This document shows positions 1-12,694 of a stretch of DNA of 64,000 nt, piece by piece. Position numbers and translations under genes: made by a program. The notes under the pieces are model-generated. The model was not told the origin of the DNA. It did no database searches and saw only the letters and a program-made list of their open reading frames with translations. Source of the DNA: Lithospermum erythrorhizon (Eukaryota > Streptophyta > Magnoliopsida > Boraginales > Boraginaceae); NCBI GenBank assembly GCA_019722365.1, contig JADFUC010001799.1, positions 43,131-107,130 on the forward strand. Direction: 5' to 3'. Numbering within the stretch: the stretch's first letter is position 1; every line of letters begins with the position of its first letter.

Positions 1-3000
1 TTTTATTTACACTTATACGTATGTTGTGTGCCACTTGCCCATTCCACTTGAGATTATGACACGAGGTAGGAGGTCGGTTGTGGTTAGATTTGTATTTAGA
101 AACTGTCACGCTTTGAGTGTATGTGGTCGGTTATTGCTCTATCTATTTACTTCCATTTGAGAATTTCGTTCGATCTTATGTGGGTATGGATTGGTTGGGG
201 AAACATCATGCCGTAATTGATTGCCATCGGAAGGAGATTACTTTTAGGGAGTTCGGGGGAGACAGGATATCCGATTAAGTGGGAACCTTCGAGGTTTTAT
301 CGGCTTGAAATTTAGGAGGTTGATGTAGAAGAAAGGTGTGTTGGGTTCTGGGATATGAATTTGAAGTTTGAATAGAGAAGAGAAAGAATTAGAGTTAATG
401 CGGGTTGTTAAGAGTTAAAGGGGGATGTCTTTCCTGAGGTTTCGGGATTACCGCCAGAGAGGAGATCGAATTGCTACTCAGGGATTTATTCTGTGCGGCA
501 TGAATTTCTCTTCCATGGTACGGATGGCTAACCGAGTTGCGGAGTGCCACGGACTCAGTTGAGAGTTGTTGGAGAAAGGATTAAATGAGACAGGTGTATC
601 TCAGTGAGTGCACCGGTGCATTTGTGAAAAAGAAGGATAGTTCGATGAGGCGTCGTTGACTATAGGCGGGTTGAATAGAAGTGACCACCATTAAGAATCG
701 ATACCCACCTTGAGTGTGATTTGTTTGTCAATTTGAAGGATGTCATGTGGTGTTCTCGAATTAATTTGCGGTGTTATCACGGTTGAGGATCGAAGGGAGG
801 ATATTCCGAAATCGACTTTCCGATCTCGTTATGGAGCATTATGAGTTTATGAAGTGATACCATTTTGAATGACAGATGCACCGGCGGCCTTTATGGATTT
901 GATGAACCGGGTGGCCCCCAGGAGTATACGGATGAGTTTGTGGTGGTATTCATTGATGATACGGTATATTCTAAGAGGATAAGGAACATGAGGCATTTGC
1001 GGATCGTGTTGAGGACATGAGACACTGAGTTGTATATGACTTTTTAATCCTCTTGAGTTACAGTTTGGCGAGGTGCAATTTTTGGGTAGTATTATTTACG
1101 GCGAGGAGTATTTGTGTTGATCCACCGGAAGGTGGAGGCCGTGAACAATTGGGGCGTCCGAAGTGTGGCGGGGGTGAGGGAATTTCTTGGGGTTGGTGGA
1201 TTTGGGAGATTCATATTGGCTTCTCTTTGTCCTTGGCGCCATTGACCCGGAGTTGACGAGAAAAGAGGATTCGTTTATTTGGGATGGTGATTGTGAGGAG
1301 CTAGCTTCGTGATATTAAAGGGGAGATTGACTACTACTCGATTATTGTAATCTGAAATGCAGTTCGAGGGCTACGTGATTTATAATGATGCCGCATCGGG
1401 GTTGGGGTATGTTCGATGCGGAATGGGAAGGTGATTGCCTATCTTCCGACAATTGAGAAATCACGAGGAAGAACTATCAAACCCATGATCTTGAGATAAG
1501 CGGCGATAATGCTGCGTTGAAATTGTAAGAACACTATACGTATAGAGGGTTAAATGCCATAAATTTTGCGTCATAAAGTTTGAAATATCTCCCGGCCAAC
1601 GAGAGAAGATTTGAATTTGAGGCGGAGGAGGTGGATGGAGTTCGTGGTGATTATGACTTGACTATTGAGTACCGCCCTAGGAAGGCAAATGTAGTAGGCG
1701 TCTGGCGAGTAGAAGAAAGGAAATCGAAAAGATCCGGATAGAGAGATAGAAGCGGTAGAGTCGATTTCGATGTCGGTAAAGATGGAGATTTTTCGCCCGT
1801 ATGAGTTCGACCCGATGCTTGTGGATCCGAATCTTAGGGTACCCGGCCAACCGAGATGAGAAGCTACTTGAGTTATCGGTAGGGGCGTGAGAAATTGGGT
1901 CAAATCGAGGCTTCACGGTTGTGAGTGGAGCCTTGAGAATGGATGGCGGTTATCCCACCCGTGATGGATGAAAGTGAGGAGGGAGATTCTTGATGAGGCT
2001 CATAATACTCCTATAAGCGTCTTGAATTAGCGCAAAGATGTCTTTGATTTGAGGTTGACGTATTGGTGGCCAGGAATGAAGAGAGAGATCGCAGAGTTCG
2101 TGGCAAAGTGCTTGGTTTGTCAGCAGGTGAAGGCCGAGCATAGGCATCCCTGCGAGGTTCATTTCTTTACATTCTGAGTGGACATGGGAGAATACTACCG
2201 TGGAGCCGTGTTTGGGCTTCCCAGGACGTTGAGGCGACATGATGGGATCTGGGTGATTGTGGATAGGCTATCGAAGTCAGCTCATTTCCTACCTAATATT
2301 AGATCTCTGAGATGGGCACGAGAAACTAAGCGAAGATCTATGTGGATTAGATTGTGAGGTTCTTGGCGGGGATTACAGTGTCGATCATTTTGGGACCGCG
2401 GCCAATTCAACGAGGTTTGGAGGGTTTCAGGGAGGCCAACTGAGGGACTAGGGTAGAGTTGAGTACATGCTTCATCCCAGGAAGGATGGGCAATCACGGG
2501 AGGGGCCGTCACGGACGTTGGAGGATATGCTCAGGTAGCGTGATGCGAATTTCTCCGAGGTGGGACAGGTTGTTCAGATAGAGTTAAACACAACTTTAAC
2601 AACTTCCGTCTTTAGCATTGAGATGGCACCTTTTTGAGGCATTGTATGAGCCGAATTGTCGTACTCCGGTTTGTTGGAATGGGAGTAGGAAAGAGGAAAG
2701 TTTATGGTTGAGTTGGTCGAGTTGATGGGGCGGATCGAGGTTGATTCGTGACTTATCGAGGGGCCCATTTCAGCGGGGATAGGCGAAAAATATACATATC
2801 ATTGTGAGTGGAAACTTTGTATCGTTTGAGGTCGGCGGCCAGGTGTGTTTCTGAGGTATCCCATTGGAAGGGTGTGATCAGATTTGGGAGGAAAGGGAAG
2901 TTGAGTCCTAAAATTATATTGGGCCAGATTTAAGATCCCCTTGGGAGGATTGGCTCCGTGGCTTATCGGTTAGGCGTTGCCTCGAGGTTTAGATAGGATT

Positions 3001-3385
3001 AAAGTAATGTGTTCCATGTATCTGTTTGAGGAAGTATAATACTGACAGTCGCATATTCTTAGCTACGCTCGGTGGGGAGATTAAGGAGGACCTCGAGCTT
3101 TTTGAGGGAAAGGCTGGTGGAAGTCTGGACCCGGAAGAGAAGGTTTTGAGGAATAAGGTAGTGGCCTTGAGTGAAATTTCTATGGAGGAGTGGCGTGTAG
3201 AGGAGGCGACTTGGGAGCGTGAGGGGATGAGATAGGGAACCGTTACCTTGACTTTTCGGGAAATAGATGTGAGTTAGTATTGCTTTTATTTTATATGGTA
3301 TTTGATTTCGTGTTACTATATATTGTTCTTCTTGGTTGTTTGGGTTGTCAAATTTCGAGGTCGAAATTTTATTAGGAGGGTAGAT
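1..3385 (+). mobile_element. Decayed Ty3/gypsy pol (protease end, RT, RNase H, integrase)
   Basis: Conceptual translation in shifting frames gives the standard gypsy order. A protease-end motif (GMDWLGKHHAVIDCHRK) lies near 185-235. The RT active-site segment (VFIDD then VYSK) is near 943-977, and the RT/RNase H connection ([16 protein letters not shown]) near 1115-1155. The end of RNase H (DYDLTIEYRP) is near 1650-1680, and the integrase zinc finger (YWWPGMKREI, then CLVCQQVKAEH) near 2060-2145. The integrase C-terminal region runs to about 3235. Frameshifts and stops occur every few dozen bases, so no polyprotein can be made. The window opens inside the element: gag and the 5' LTR lie upstream. 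A purine-rich tract directly before 3386 is the expected polypurine tract. The domain order fits chromovirus/Tekay-like gypsy elements; that subfamily is inferred. Confidence 0.85.
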
Positions 3386-3794
3386 TGTAATAACCCGTTC
3401 CGGTTAATTTCGATAATAATATTAATTAAATTAAAATTTATTTAAGGCAATTACATTTATAATTTAGTAGTAGTAGCGAGGATAATTGAATTAAAGTTCT
3501 ATCGTTAAATTCGTTTGATAACTTCGATTAAAAGCCAAAATGGGCACAAACTCACATGTGGCTTACAGACTTAAGAGCTAAGTTATCGACTCGTCCATAT
3601 CAAAGCGACACAAGAAAAGATCTTCTCCTACATTCGCACTAGGTTGACAGAGACCCAGCCAAACAAGAAAAATTTCTCTTCCATTTCATCACTTTGTTGC
3701 TTATTAATATCCTCAAGTTGATTATTAAAGCTTCCCATCATCTTTTCCTACAAATTTGAGGTATGAAGTTAGAGTTTGAGTTGATTTTAAATGT

Positions 3795-3873
3795 TTGACT
3801 TTTGTTGACTTTTGGTATAAATTAAATTTAATTATGTTTTTAAGTTTGTTATGGGTAGTATGATGTATATAAG
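3795..3873 (+). promoter_or_regulatory. LTR promoter: W-box pair plus TATA box
   Basis: Two TTGACT hexamers (3795-3800 and 3805-3810) match the W-box core TTGAC(C/T) bound by WRKY factors. They lie 55 bp upstream of TATATAAG (3866-3873). Two more TTGACT copies follow at 3921 and 3939. The related LTR at 33250 has the same arrangement at almost the same spacing. The promoter role is inferred from position and motif. Confidence 0.45.
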
Positions 3874-4869
3874 TGATTAATTCATGAATTAAGATGTTGT
3901 TTGAGGATTTTAGTGATAGGTTGACTTTTCTAGGTTAGTTGACTTTTATTGTTGATTTTTTTTATAAGACTTTAAATGTGTAGGGGGTTAATTTGGGACC
4001 TTATTGTAGTTATTGTAAGGTTAGAATTGTGATTTATAATCGATTAAAGGGGGTACCCAGGATGAGAAGAGAGTGTGATTTGTAAGTTGAGTTGTAATTG
4101 AGATTTTGGGTATAGGTTGTTAATTATGGGTTGAGGGTTAAATGGGATGACTTTATGGGTTGATGAAATGTTAAAGTGATAAGGTGCAAATTCTAAGCGG
4201 GGGACCGATTGGGTTGTGTCCGACGGGTTGTTATTTAGTTGTTTTGCTCGAATCATTTTAGGCTGTTTAACAATCGTTCCACTAAGAGTTGGTAGTGTAT
4301 CTTACAGAACACAAGGAAGTATAGTAGTAGATTTTGATTATACTTTCTGGGTTTTTTTTTTTGTTAGGCGTTGATGGAAAGGGCAATTACCGTGAGTTGT
4401 GTTTTTCGCGAAGGTTTGTGGTAGCTAGCAGAGGTGAGTACTTATCTCACGGGGTGCTACTTGTACTTACTTTAAAATTATTATTGAAGCAGTATCATTT
4501 TGTATGATTGTAGATTCATTTTGTGTGAGCCATGATATGATTATGTGATTGTGATACGTAGGCGTTGAAGATTTGTTTGAGGTAAGTAATAGCTTGAGCT
4601 CGACTTACGTTTGCTTGTGCTCACGCTGGCCTTGTCGGCATTTTTGTATTTATGTATCGGCAGTTGTGATTGATTTATGATTGTGAGAGATGTTTAGGCT
4701 GTGTGCTTTGATATTGTTTGGGAGTAGAGTAGTTGGTTGTTAGGGAGGTGTTGGTTCGAGTTATCTGCGTGACTTTGGGGTGACTTGAGTATTAGGATAT
4801 GACCACATAGTTGGGATGATTAGGGGTTAGGTGACTCTCTCGCTTCCTTCACCGGGGATATGTAGCGTT

Positions 4870-5100
4870 ATTGTGCTTATACTACGGTATAAAGAGCGGG
4901 TATGACTCTTTATGATCACTGCTTGTGAAATGCGTTGTCGGTGTGGCCTTATACTACGGTATAAGTGCAGTTTGGCCTTATCTTGGTATAAGAGCGATAT
5001 GAGTCTTTATGATGTTTTTATTTGTGTGCATTTATGGGGTGTGGCCTTATACTACGGTATAAGTGCGGTTTAGCCTTATACTTGATATAAGGCGGTGTTT
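4870..5100 (+). repeat. Minisatellite of palindromic units inside the LTR
   Basis: The phrase GGCCTTATAC followed by a short loop and GTATAAG recurs about four times. Each unit contains an inverted repeat (CTTATAC / GTATAAG around a 4-base loop). A diverged, longer version lies at the same place in the LTR at 33250-35766. Confidence 0.65.
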
Positions 5101-5962
5101 AATGCTTGATTGGTCCATTGCTACTTGAGGTAGACGGATTGAGCGTATACTTGGCATTCAGAGTTGGTATACTTGTGGGGATATAAGGAGATAGGAGGGT
5201 TCGATGACTCAGTTATAGTCGTTGTTGAATCCTACATGATTCCATTTGGGTGATTATACCTTATTGAGACTTTCTATTATATCTTAGCAATGTTATCACG
5301 CAAAGGCGCTTGTTTGGAATCTTGTGTATGACCTTATTAAGGTAGTCTTGGATGTATACGTAATTATTCATATTTGACTATTATAGTTATTGGTATCTCT
5401 TTCCGTATGGTTTAGAAGTTCACCCATAATTAAGTTTTCACTAAGGCCTTGTGACTTACGTCCTTTTTAAGCTTTAGGGGCGGCATTTCGTTTATTGCCA
5501 GGTTAGCCAGGCCAGGCCGGTTAGTCGAGGAGAATTTGTTTGAGATTTTTATTCAGTGGCTGGAATTGTATTGAGCATCGGGTGGTGAGGACAACCCTCA
5601 CAGTCTCGTTTTTAACGGTGTTGTTAACCGTTTTTATTGTTGTATTTACGTTTTAGGACTTTGGCCTTGTCGGCAATTATTTGTGTCGGAGGATCTAGTA
5701 CTTACACTCGGTTGTAGCACTTTTTGGCGTTACTATCTTTTTGAGATATATTTGTATATATATATATGGAGTTGGTTGGTTAGTATACTTTGATGGATTA
5801 TGAAATTTTAAAGCATTTTTTGAGAATTTTATTTGTATTCAAATTTTTGGATGAAGCTTGAGTAGTTCTACAAGCCCCGATTAGATCCATTCGGTATGGT
5901 GACTACGGTGTTGAGGATTATAATGATTAAAAGCTTTCGTGGCCGACACAGGAAGTCGTTAA

Positions 5963-8605
5963 ATCGAGAATGTTGTGTGGTAATTTCGTGCATTGCTAAT
6001 GTCTAATGCAAAGATACATGATGTTATGAATAAATCATACTCCCATAAATGACTCGAGTCATCTGAGTGAAATAGATCTTGGAATACACCAGTCGAGTAT
6101 ATAACTCACTCTATTTATCTTCTAGATGGTGATTCATCAGAAGTAAGAAACATGTTTCCATTAAATGAAAATATAGTCATAAATGAATCAAACTTTTGGT
6201 TTCGACCAAGTTGAATGTATTCATTGGTTGACTAGACTCATATCTATTTTCAAACTCATTCCTTATTGATTACCCACGTATTGTAACATGTGTGTTTAAG
6301 TGAGTAATCCAAAGAATGTTCCTAAGTAATGATCAATGATGATGCATGCCGAGCATTGTTATTAGAAGCTTACATCTCAAATAAAGGAAAAAGAAAGAGG
6401 CTTGATTGTATTATCGATTATCCAAGTTGAAAGCTTGAGATAGAGTGTAATGGAGTTAAAATCTTCATCTTGATATTTTGATTAAAATCAAAGGGTCGAG
6501 TGAAGATGGTATGAGGATGCTTAAAGGTTAGTGGAGCGCAACTACATATAATGTTTGTACACATTGAGTACTAGAGGAATTCTATTACAACCTTGAAGAG
6601 TATAAAATAGTAATCGACTCTTTGTACATCACATGGCGTTACATGTATATATCTTATACTAGTCACGAAATATAAGCTTAGATGATATTTGCTTGTTAAG
6701 CTATAATGAGTCATGAAGCTTGAGGTGAATAAAATCTATGATAGATTAAATTATATGATAGACAAATTCTCTTATCGACAAGGAAACTCTCTATTTAGAG
6801 GTTTGTTCCCACAATTAAGAACCTCACGTGATTGAGAGTGGTTGGAATCTATTACATGGTAATTTGACTATTACATAGTAATATGATTCACCGTATGCCA
6901 TGTTAGGATCATGTGTTGTATATCATGACCATGACATAACACAATTTCCATAATAGGAATTATGGGATTTTACTAAAGGTATTCAGCAGTTAATCACGCT
7001 TTGTAGTAACTTTAAGAGAATAGAGGTAACTATAGTTACGGGGGTAAGATTAGTTGTTGGTCTTTTTCTTGGAGGCGGAAATGTGAGAATAGTGTCATGG
7101 ATAGTTGTCGAAATGCAAGAACACTGTGTAAGTAATTCATGAATGGAATTTGAGTATAGTATATTAGATAAACTAAAAGAAACTTGAACTTCGATATTAC
7201 GACGATACCACTCAATTTGTATTATTGGTAATGTTATTAAAAGAGGCATATGCATTTAATAAGATAGTGTAACACATTTTGATTGTGTTGTAAACCTACG
7301 ATTAGTTAACCCGAGAAATGGCTAAGCGCAGAGCACAGGGAAATACTGCTACGTATACCAAAATGAGGTTTTGATAAGCATTGCAGCAACTAGTGGGTAT
7401 TTGAAGGCGGACCAGAGATGATAATAATCACGATTTCAAAGCAAAGCTTGTGGCGAAAGGCTTAAAACTCATTTTTACTTATAACTATGTATGACTATAC
7501 AAGATAATCTTAATTAAACCGTTGATTCATGGTTGAGAGACCGAAGCGGATAGATGTAAAGATCTACTGTAAGTAGTATTGGGTTATGATATGATTATGT
7601 GTCGTTACCACTTCGGTACGTGTCTTAAAGACCTAAGAGTTTAATCTGAGCTTAAAAGGGGTTCCGCGTGTGGACTTGATGACATCTCGGAGTTGATGTA
7701 TTGATACGTGAGATTAAATCAAGGTTTGATTTCATGAGAGCGAAGAAGCTGAGAGCGATCACGAGGATTCGGGTGGGAGGTTCATTCTTTCTGGAATAAG
7801 TTAAATAATTGATTAAACAAGGTAATTCTTGTTTTACAATCTGATTGTTAAACTACATTATATGGATGCATAAATCATTCATATAGTAATTTATTTTTCA
7901 CAGTTGGTTGAAATAATAAATCCCAAACAAAAGTCTATTGTTTACAGAGAGACAACGTATAGCATTGACAAGAGGAACCTCTTGAGTCTAGAAGCATTAA
8001 GATAGTGATCGATCTTCAGTGGAATCTTGATGGTGTTAGAGGCAGTAGCGTTTGATGACCGACTATAATGATGATTGATATTCGATTTTCTTGGATCATG
8101 GACCTAGTAAGTCTAATCAATTTTATGGGCTGTCAGTTTGCATAACTGAGGAGCTGATTTGACCGTTCTTGAGAAATCATAGAAGATATGTATATCGTGT
8201 CTATGAATTTTGCTTAGAATAATGAAGTTTAAGCGATTCTTAGACTTTATGTAACTATATATGTTATATGAGTTGTATGCTTTGACTATGTCGACACGTC
8301 TACGCCTTAAGCGGGGGATCATGCTTGACATATGTTAGGTAGCCAGGTAACTATAGCAGGTAGATGTTGATATATTATAAGGGGATTTGTCCATCACCCA
8401 TTATACAAGGTAGAACTTCGAACCTCTCGGAGAATCATAGTACGTTATGCTTTTGATGTTGTCGGTTTATCAGTATGGTTTCATGGTCCGAGTAAAAAAG
8501 TCATGGGTTTTTCATGACCTTTTACTTAACTATGGTTAACTTTGTGACTGAATGCTCCTTGAGACAAATGAATTATAAAAGTAATTATTCAAGGGCAAGT
8601 GTGAG
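5963..8605 (+). mobile_element. Decayed Ty1/copia internal region
   Basis: This stretch has no open frame but ends directly at a copia-type LTR, with a polypurine-like run (AAGTGTGAG) just before it. At 7435-7461 the plus strand reads FKAKLVAKG, the conserved block at the start of the copia reverse transcriptase. The rest is too mutated to assign domains. No matching 5' LTR is visible in the window; the gypsy LTR ending at 5962 may have interrupted it, or it was deleted. Confidence 0.5.
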
Positions 8606-8800
8606 TGTTGGAAATCGATAGTTATTGGTTTTACGTTATTATTTCATTCTAAAAACGATTGTTGTAACAATTCGTTTACCAGTTTAGTGAATGTGATTAC
8701 GTAAGCGGAACATTTGATTATAGTAATTGTAATTACTATTAGGGTTCTGGCGATAATACCGAGGATTATGCTAGATTGTTGGATCTAAGTACATAATCAT

Positions 8801-8855
<55 letters not shown>

Positions 8856-9585
8856 GTCAATTATAGTAATATACGATCGCTATTATAAAGGCCTAGAGAA
8901 GAATTATTTGCTCTGATGACGTTGAGTTATATTTGCAGCCCTTGAAAATTAAGCGCATTTGCTAAATTGAGAGTTGATTGTAATCAGCGAATATTCTCAA
9001 TCGAAAATTTTTATATTGATAATGTAAAATATAAATTGGATGAACTTGAATTAATTAACTAGTTAGTTTAATTAATTTAATAGTTAGTTGAGCTCGTTAG
9101 TAACTTGTTAGTTACATATTAACAACTTCTTAATATTTAATTTACTTAACGGTTTAATTGAATTAAATGAGTCGGCTCATTAAACTATTCGGTTGAGATT
9201 TTAGGTCTTTTGAGAACCTATAATAAGCAAAGCAGTGGAGTTTTCTCGTGATATAATATCTGAAACTAGCCTCCTCTTTGCTGCCCTCATGGTGGCGAAA
9301 TCATCAAGTCAAACGGACGAATTTTGATTTTCATCAATCTCTTTTGGTTCATGATTAAATTTGCATGATTCAATCTCTCGTTATTGCAACCAACTAAACT
9401 CTGGTGGAGTGCTAGTTAGATTCAAAAGGAGGCTTAAGTGAAAGTTTGTTGATAGGCTTCCTCTGGCATCTCTGTAAGTTTTTACATTATAATTTGGACA
9501 TAGTATAATCACCTAATGAATACTTGGCCAGGAATATATGTTTTCTATTAAAGTTCTAAATCAAGATAATACATATTTTCCAACA
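8606..9585 (+). repeat. Copia LTR (3' LTR), first copy of the family
   Basis: Starts TGTTGGAAATC and ends ATTTTCCAACA, so the termini form the short inverted repeat typical of LTRs. Length is 980 bp. It shares blocks with two other copies at 24626-25630 and 61913-62877, for example the stretch around TGACGTTGAGTTATATTT. The flanking five bases do not match (GTGAG / CAAAG), as expected if this is the 3' LTR of the element to the left and the insertion has since been rearranged. Confidence 0.75.
8798..8854. repeat. (TAA)n microsatellite
   Basis: About 18 uninterrupted trinucleotide repeats lie inside the copia LTR. The two other LTR copies have only a few TTA/ATA triplets at the matching place, so the expansion is specific to this copy. 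Confidence 0.95.
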
Positions 9586-11850
9586 CAAAGAGCCCCCGAC
9601 GAAGGAAGACTAAAGGGAGAAATGCCAAATCTCTTGAATGGCATTGGATCTTTAAAATGATGTATTAAACACATGGCGAGGAAAGAAGAGGGTTGAAGGG
9701 CATCTTCCTTATCAGAGGTCAAATCCAAAAACACCTTTGAAGTTGCCGTCTAATCGACTTGATCAGACTTCTCGTATGAAGACGGAGTGGCACCCCTTGG
9801 CAACGAAGGTGTGATGGTGGGACCCTCAGAGCCCAACACCTATTTCATCAGGGATTTCCCCGAGACGATTGCTTTGTAATTGACTTGGCTTGGGGTGAGG
9901 GCCTTGTCCACCTTGAAAAGGAGCAGTTTATCTGCACAAAGTCAAGGAGCATTAGTATCAACAAAAGCTAAAAACGAGAGTAAAAGTACGAGGGGCTACG
10001 AAATTATACTTGAAGTGTATTTGGGAAATTGTTGGGCCACTTGCTTTTGACCACGTTAGGATCACGTGGAGTCTTCGAAGGGCTTTGGAAATACATCGAC
10101 CGAACACAGAACTCATACTTGGATTGCCAGATCTCGGTGTTGAGAGTGGTAGTCACGAGAAAAGTGGTGAGAAGGTCGTGGAAAAAGCATCCTTCACCCA
10201 ACAAAATGAGTACCTATGCCATCGAGGGTTTAGGCTCCCGCACCCGGCTTCGGGGAATAAAGCATATTCTTACTTCGTCAGATATGGAAATAGGAAGCGG
10301 CTCCTTGATGGGCAGCGTTAGACATGCTTGGAGGCCAAGTCATATTGAGGCAACCCAGCCGGATAAACATCCAGCCAGAGTCGATTGTGGCGGGCCAAGG
10401 GGCTAGCCCAGCAGGGGTACGGTGAGGGGATCTTTCCTCGACTATAGTGAAGAACTCCCAGAAAGATTCCCTCTTTGGGGAGAATACCGAATCGCCCTCG
10501 GGAGGTATCCTGCAAATTAATACATTCGGATGGATGGAGTAGTGATCGCGGAGATAAGCGGAGGTGACCCTTAGTTATAGCAGCTCAAATGCGTTGTTCT
10601 GTGAAACCCCTCAAAGTTTGAATGATACACTGGCTTGATCGGAGGAGGATTTCTTGGCATGAGGTGCCCTCAGTGTTGGAACCTTCGTTTCGAGGTTCCC
10701 TCATACTTATTTGCATTTTTGGAAGTGACTTTTGAGAGCTGCAATGACGTCCGGCCGGAGGTACCGTTAACACAGAGGCAACAAACACCTCTGCATCTTC
10801 TTCAGTTTCGGGGTTTCCCAAAGAAGGGTCTTGGCAATTAGGCCTATGGCATTACCACCGTATTAAATCGACATCGGGAAAAATAAAATCTTCCCTAGAC
10901 AAAAATGTACCTGAGGGAAGAGGTGCGGAAGGGATCACGCGTCTAAGCTAAGCAACCCCATTGAGAAGCTACAAGTCTAGCAGTATACCTCTTGTAGTGT
11001 CTATAATGCCTCCCGCGAGCGGAGGATTGGCCTTTTAGGAAGAGAGGCTTAACTTTCTTTGCCGTAGGGGAGATTTAGTCTCGTGAAAGAAAGGAATACG
11101 AGAGAGGGGTAGTAGGGTTGGTCTTTGCTCACGAAGAGAGAGGAAGTATAGGAATGGGGAATAAAGATATGTTTGCAAAAAGTGAAGACTTGAAGAGAGG
11201 ATTTGACCTTTTATAGGAGAGGAAATGAGGAGATACGGTTGGTCTTAGGAATTTGGTGGCCAAAGTGATAGAACTAAGTGTTTAATATACTTATTTAATA
11301 TTGAATATTGTTGCACCATTTTAAAAAATGGCGGCACAATTATTTAGAGCATTAAAGGGGGCAATTGATATAAATAAGGATTTCTCTCCTTGAGTAAAAT
11401 TTCTAGAGTTTTCACTTTATAAATGCCACTTCATTTACTGTTTGAAGGTAATGCTAAAGAAACTTAATACTTGATCACGGTAAATGCTTACTTTACCGTC
11501 GGGTAGACTACGATCGACTTGATAAATTAGTCTAGGTACTAGGAGCTCATCGAGATCTCGGAGGAATGGAAGCAAATATGCAGAGTCGAGACATGAGTCG
11601 GCGCTGGAGCCCAGAGTGTTGTAGGAGGAAGGGGATGAAGCCAGACCATCGGTCCTCGTTGATCCTCGAGAATTCAAAGATCTACCATGGATTGTCAAAG
11701 GCGAGGCGGGCGCCCGACCCCTACGCGCTGTGCAGAAGAACAAAGAAGGGAGAATAACATAGATGTAGAGGCAGGAGACCTCCGTGTGGATAAGCCAACA
11801 AAATACGTGAAAATTTATAAAAAAAATACTCACATTGTTTTTTTGGACAA
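9586..11850 (-). other. Unassigned; minus-strand coding remnants, probably retroelement-derived
   Basis: Several minus-strand open stretches (about 11435-11833, 10004-10204 and 10585-10821) have GC-richer, protein-like composition, for example YEFCVRSMYFQSPSKTPRD near 10080-10140 and LLVPRLIYQVDRSLPDGK near 11470-11530. Stops and frameshifts separate them. The style resembles the gag-like or plant transposon proteins carried by Tat/Ogre-type gypsy elements, but I do not recognise a specific family and found no LTR ends or catalytic motif. Confidence 0.3.
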
Positions 11851-12694
11851 AAAAATTCGGGGTTGAATTGTTAGATTGAAGAGGAGGGTATGGTTGAAAA
11901 ATTCAATTAATTGAATTTAATTGAATTTTGTTTAGTGGAGAAATACGTTGGACATGTCACATGTGGCACAATTGTAAAATGAAAGTGAGAGATTATGAAT
12001 ATATATTTCTAAGTTAAATAATTTGGATTAAACTGAATCATGAGTTCACTTGAAAGTATTAGACCTCTTTCATACCCACAACTCGCACAAGGGTGGTCAA
12101 GTTAGCGAATTACATGATCTTGTGACCAAAAGGTCATTAGTTCGATTCTCCCTATAAAAGAAGACCAGACCTGTTACATTAACTTTTAATTATAGAGTGA
12201 TAGGTATTGTTTCTGGGTCACATGTTTCCATAGTAAACAAAACAAGATAGTGTCTTAGCTTCCTACTTCTCATAAAAGCTTCGTTCCTCGAAGTGTTCAC
12301 AATCATTCAATATGCTGCCAAACTCCCCTCTTGGGGAGGAAGGTGAGGTGGGGACAAGTGTTCGTAGTAGAATGTCATTATTTGTTTCTAGTATCTGCAA
12401 TATGGAAACTTCTTTGATTGTAAGAGGAACTAGGATAATAAATGCCTTTTTTATTGAATTAAAACTGATTGTAACACTAATATAAGCCGACAATAAGACG
12501 AACACTATTATAAGTCAACAAAATAATTTGAGCAAAAAACGTTCATTAGTTAAGAAAGTGAACACCTTAGCAGTGAGGAAATTCCTTAAAGATAATGATT
12601 CTTGAAGACTTCAACAAGAGAGTAGTAGGACAATACTAGACAATAGTGCAATAACAGATTATCCATGTGGAAGACTTCGAAAATCTTTACCTCG
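11851..12694. other. Intergenic DNA downstream of the methyltransferase gene
   Basis: AT-rich sequence with no convincing coding exon, repeat or RNA gene. It contains the 3' flank (and presumably the 3' UTR) of the minus-strand gene that ends at 12695. Confidence 0.4.

Larger units (their letters stand above)
3386..5962 (+). repeat. 3' LTR of the first gypsy element
   Basis: The LTR begins with TGTAATAACCCG immediately after the polypurine tract and ends near GTCGTTAA, matching the TGTAATAACCCG...GTCGTTAC ends of the LTR at 33250-35766. Length is about 2.58 kb. Within it are paired TTGACT motifs ahead of a TATATAAG box and a palindromic minisatellite. The terminus is mutated, so the 3' boundary is good to a few bases, and I could not identify a target-site duplication. 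Confidence 0.75.

Noticed and set aside
10004..10406. Overlapping frames of 66-125 aa on both strands, considered as a host gene
   Set aside because: No start context, introns or recognisable domain. The better reading is decayed retroelement coding on the minus strand.
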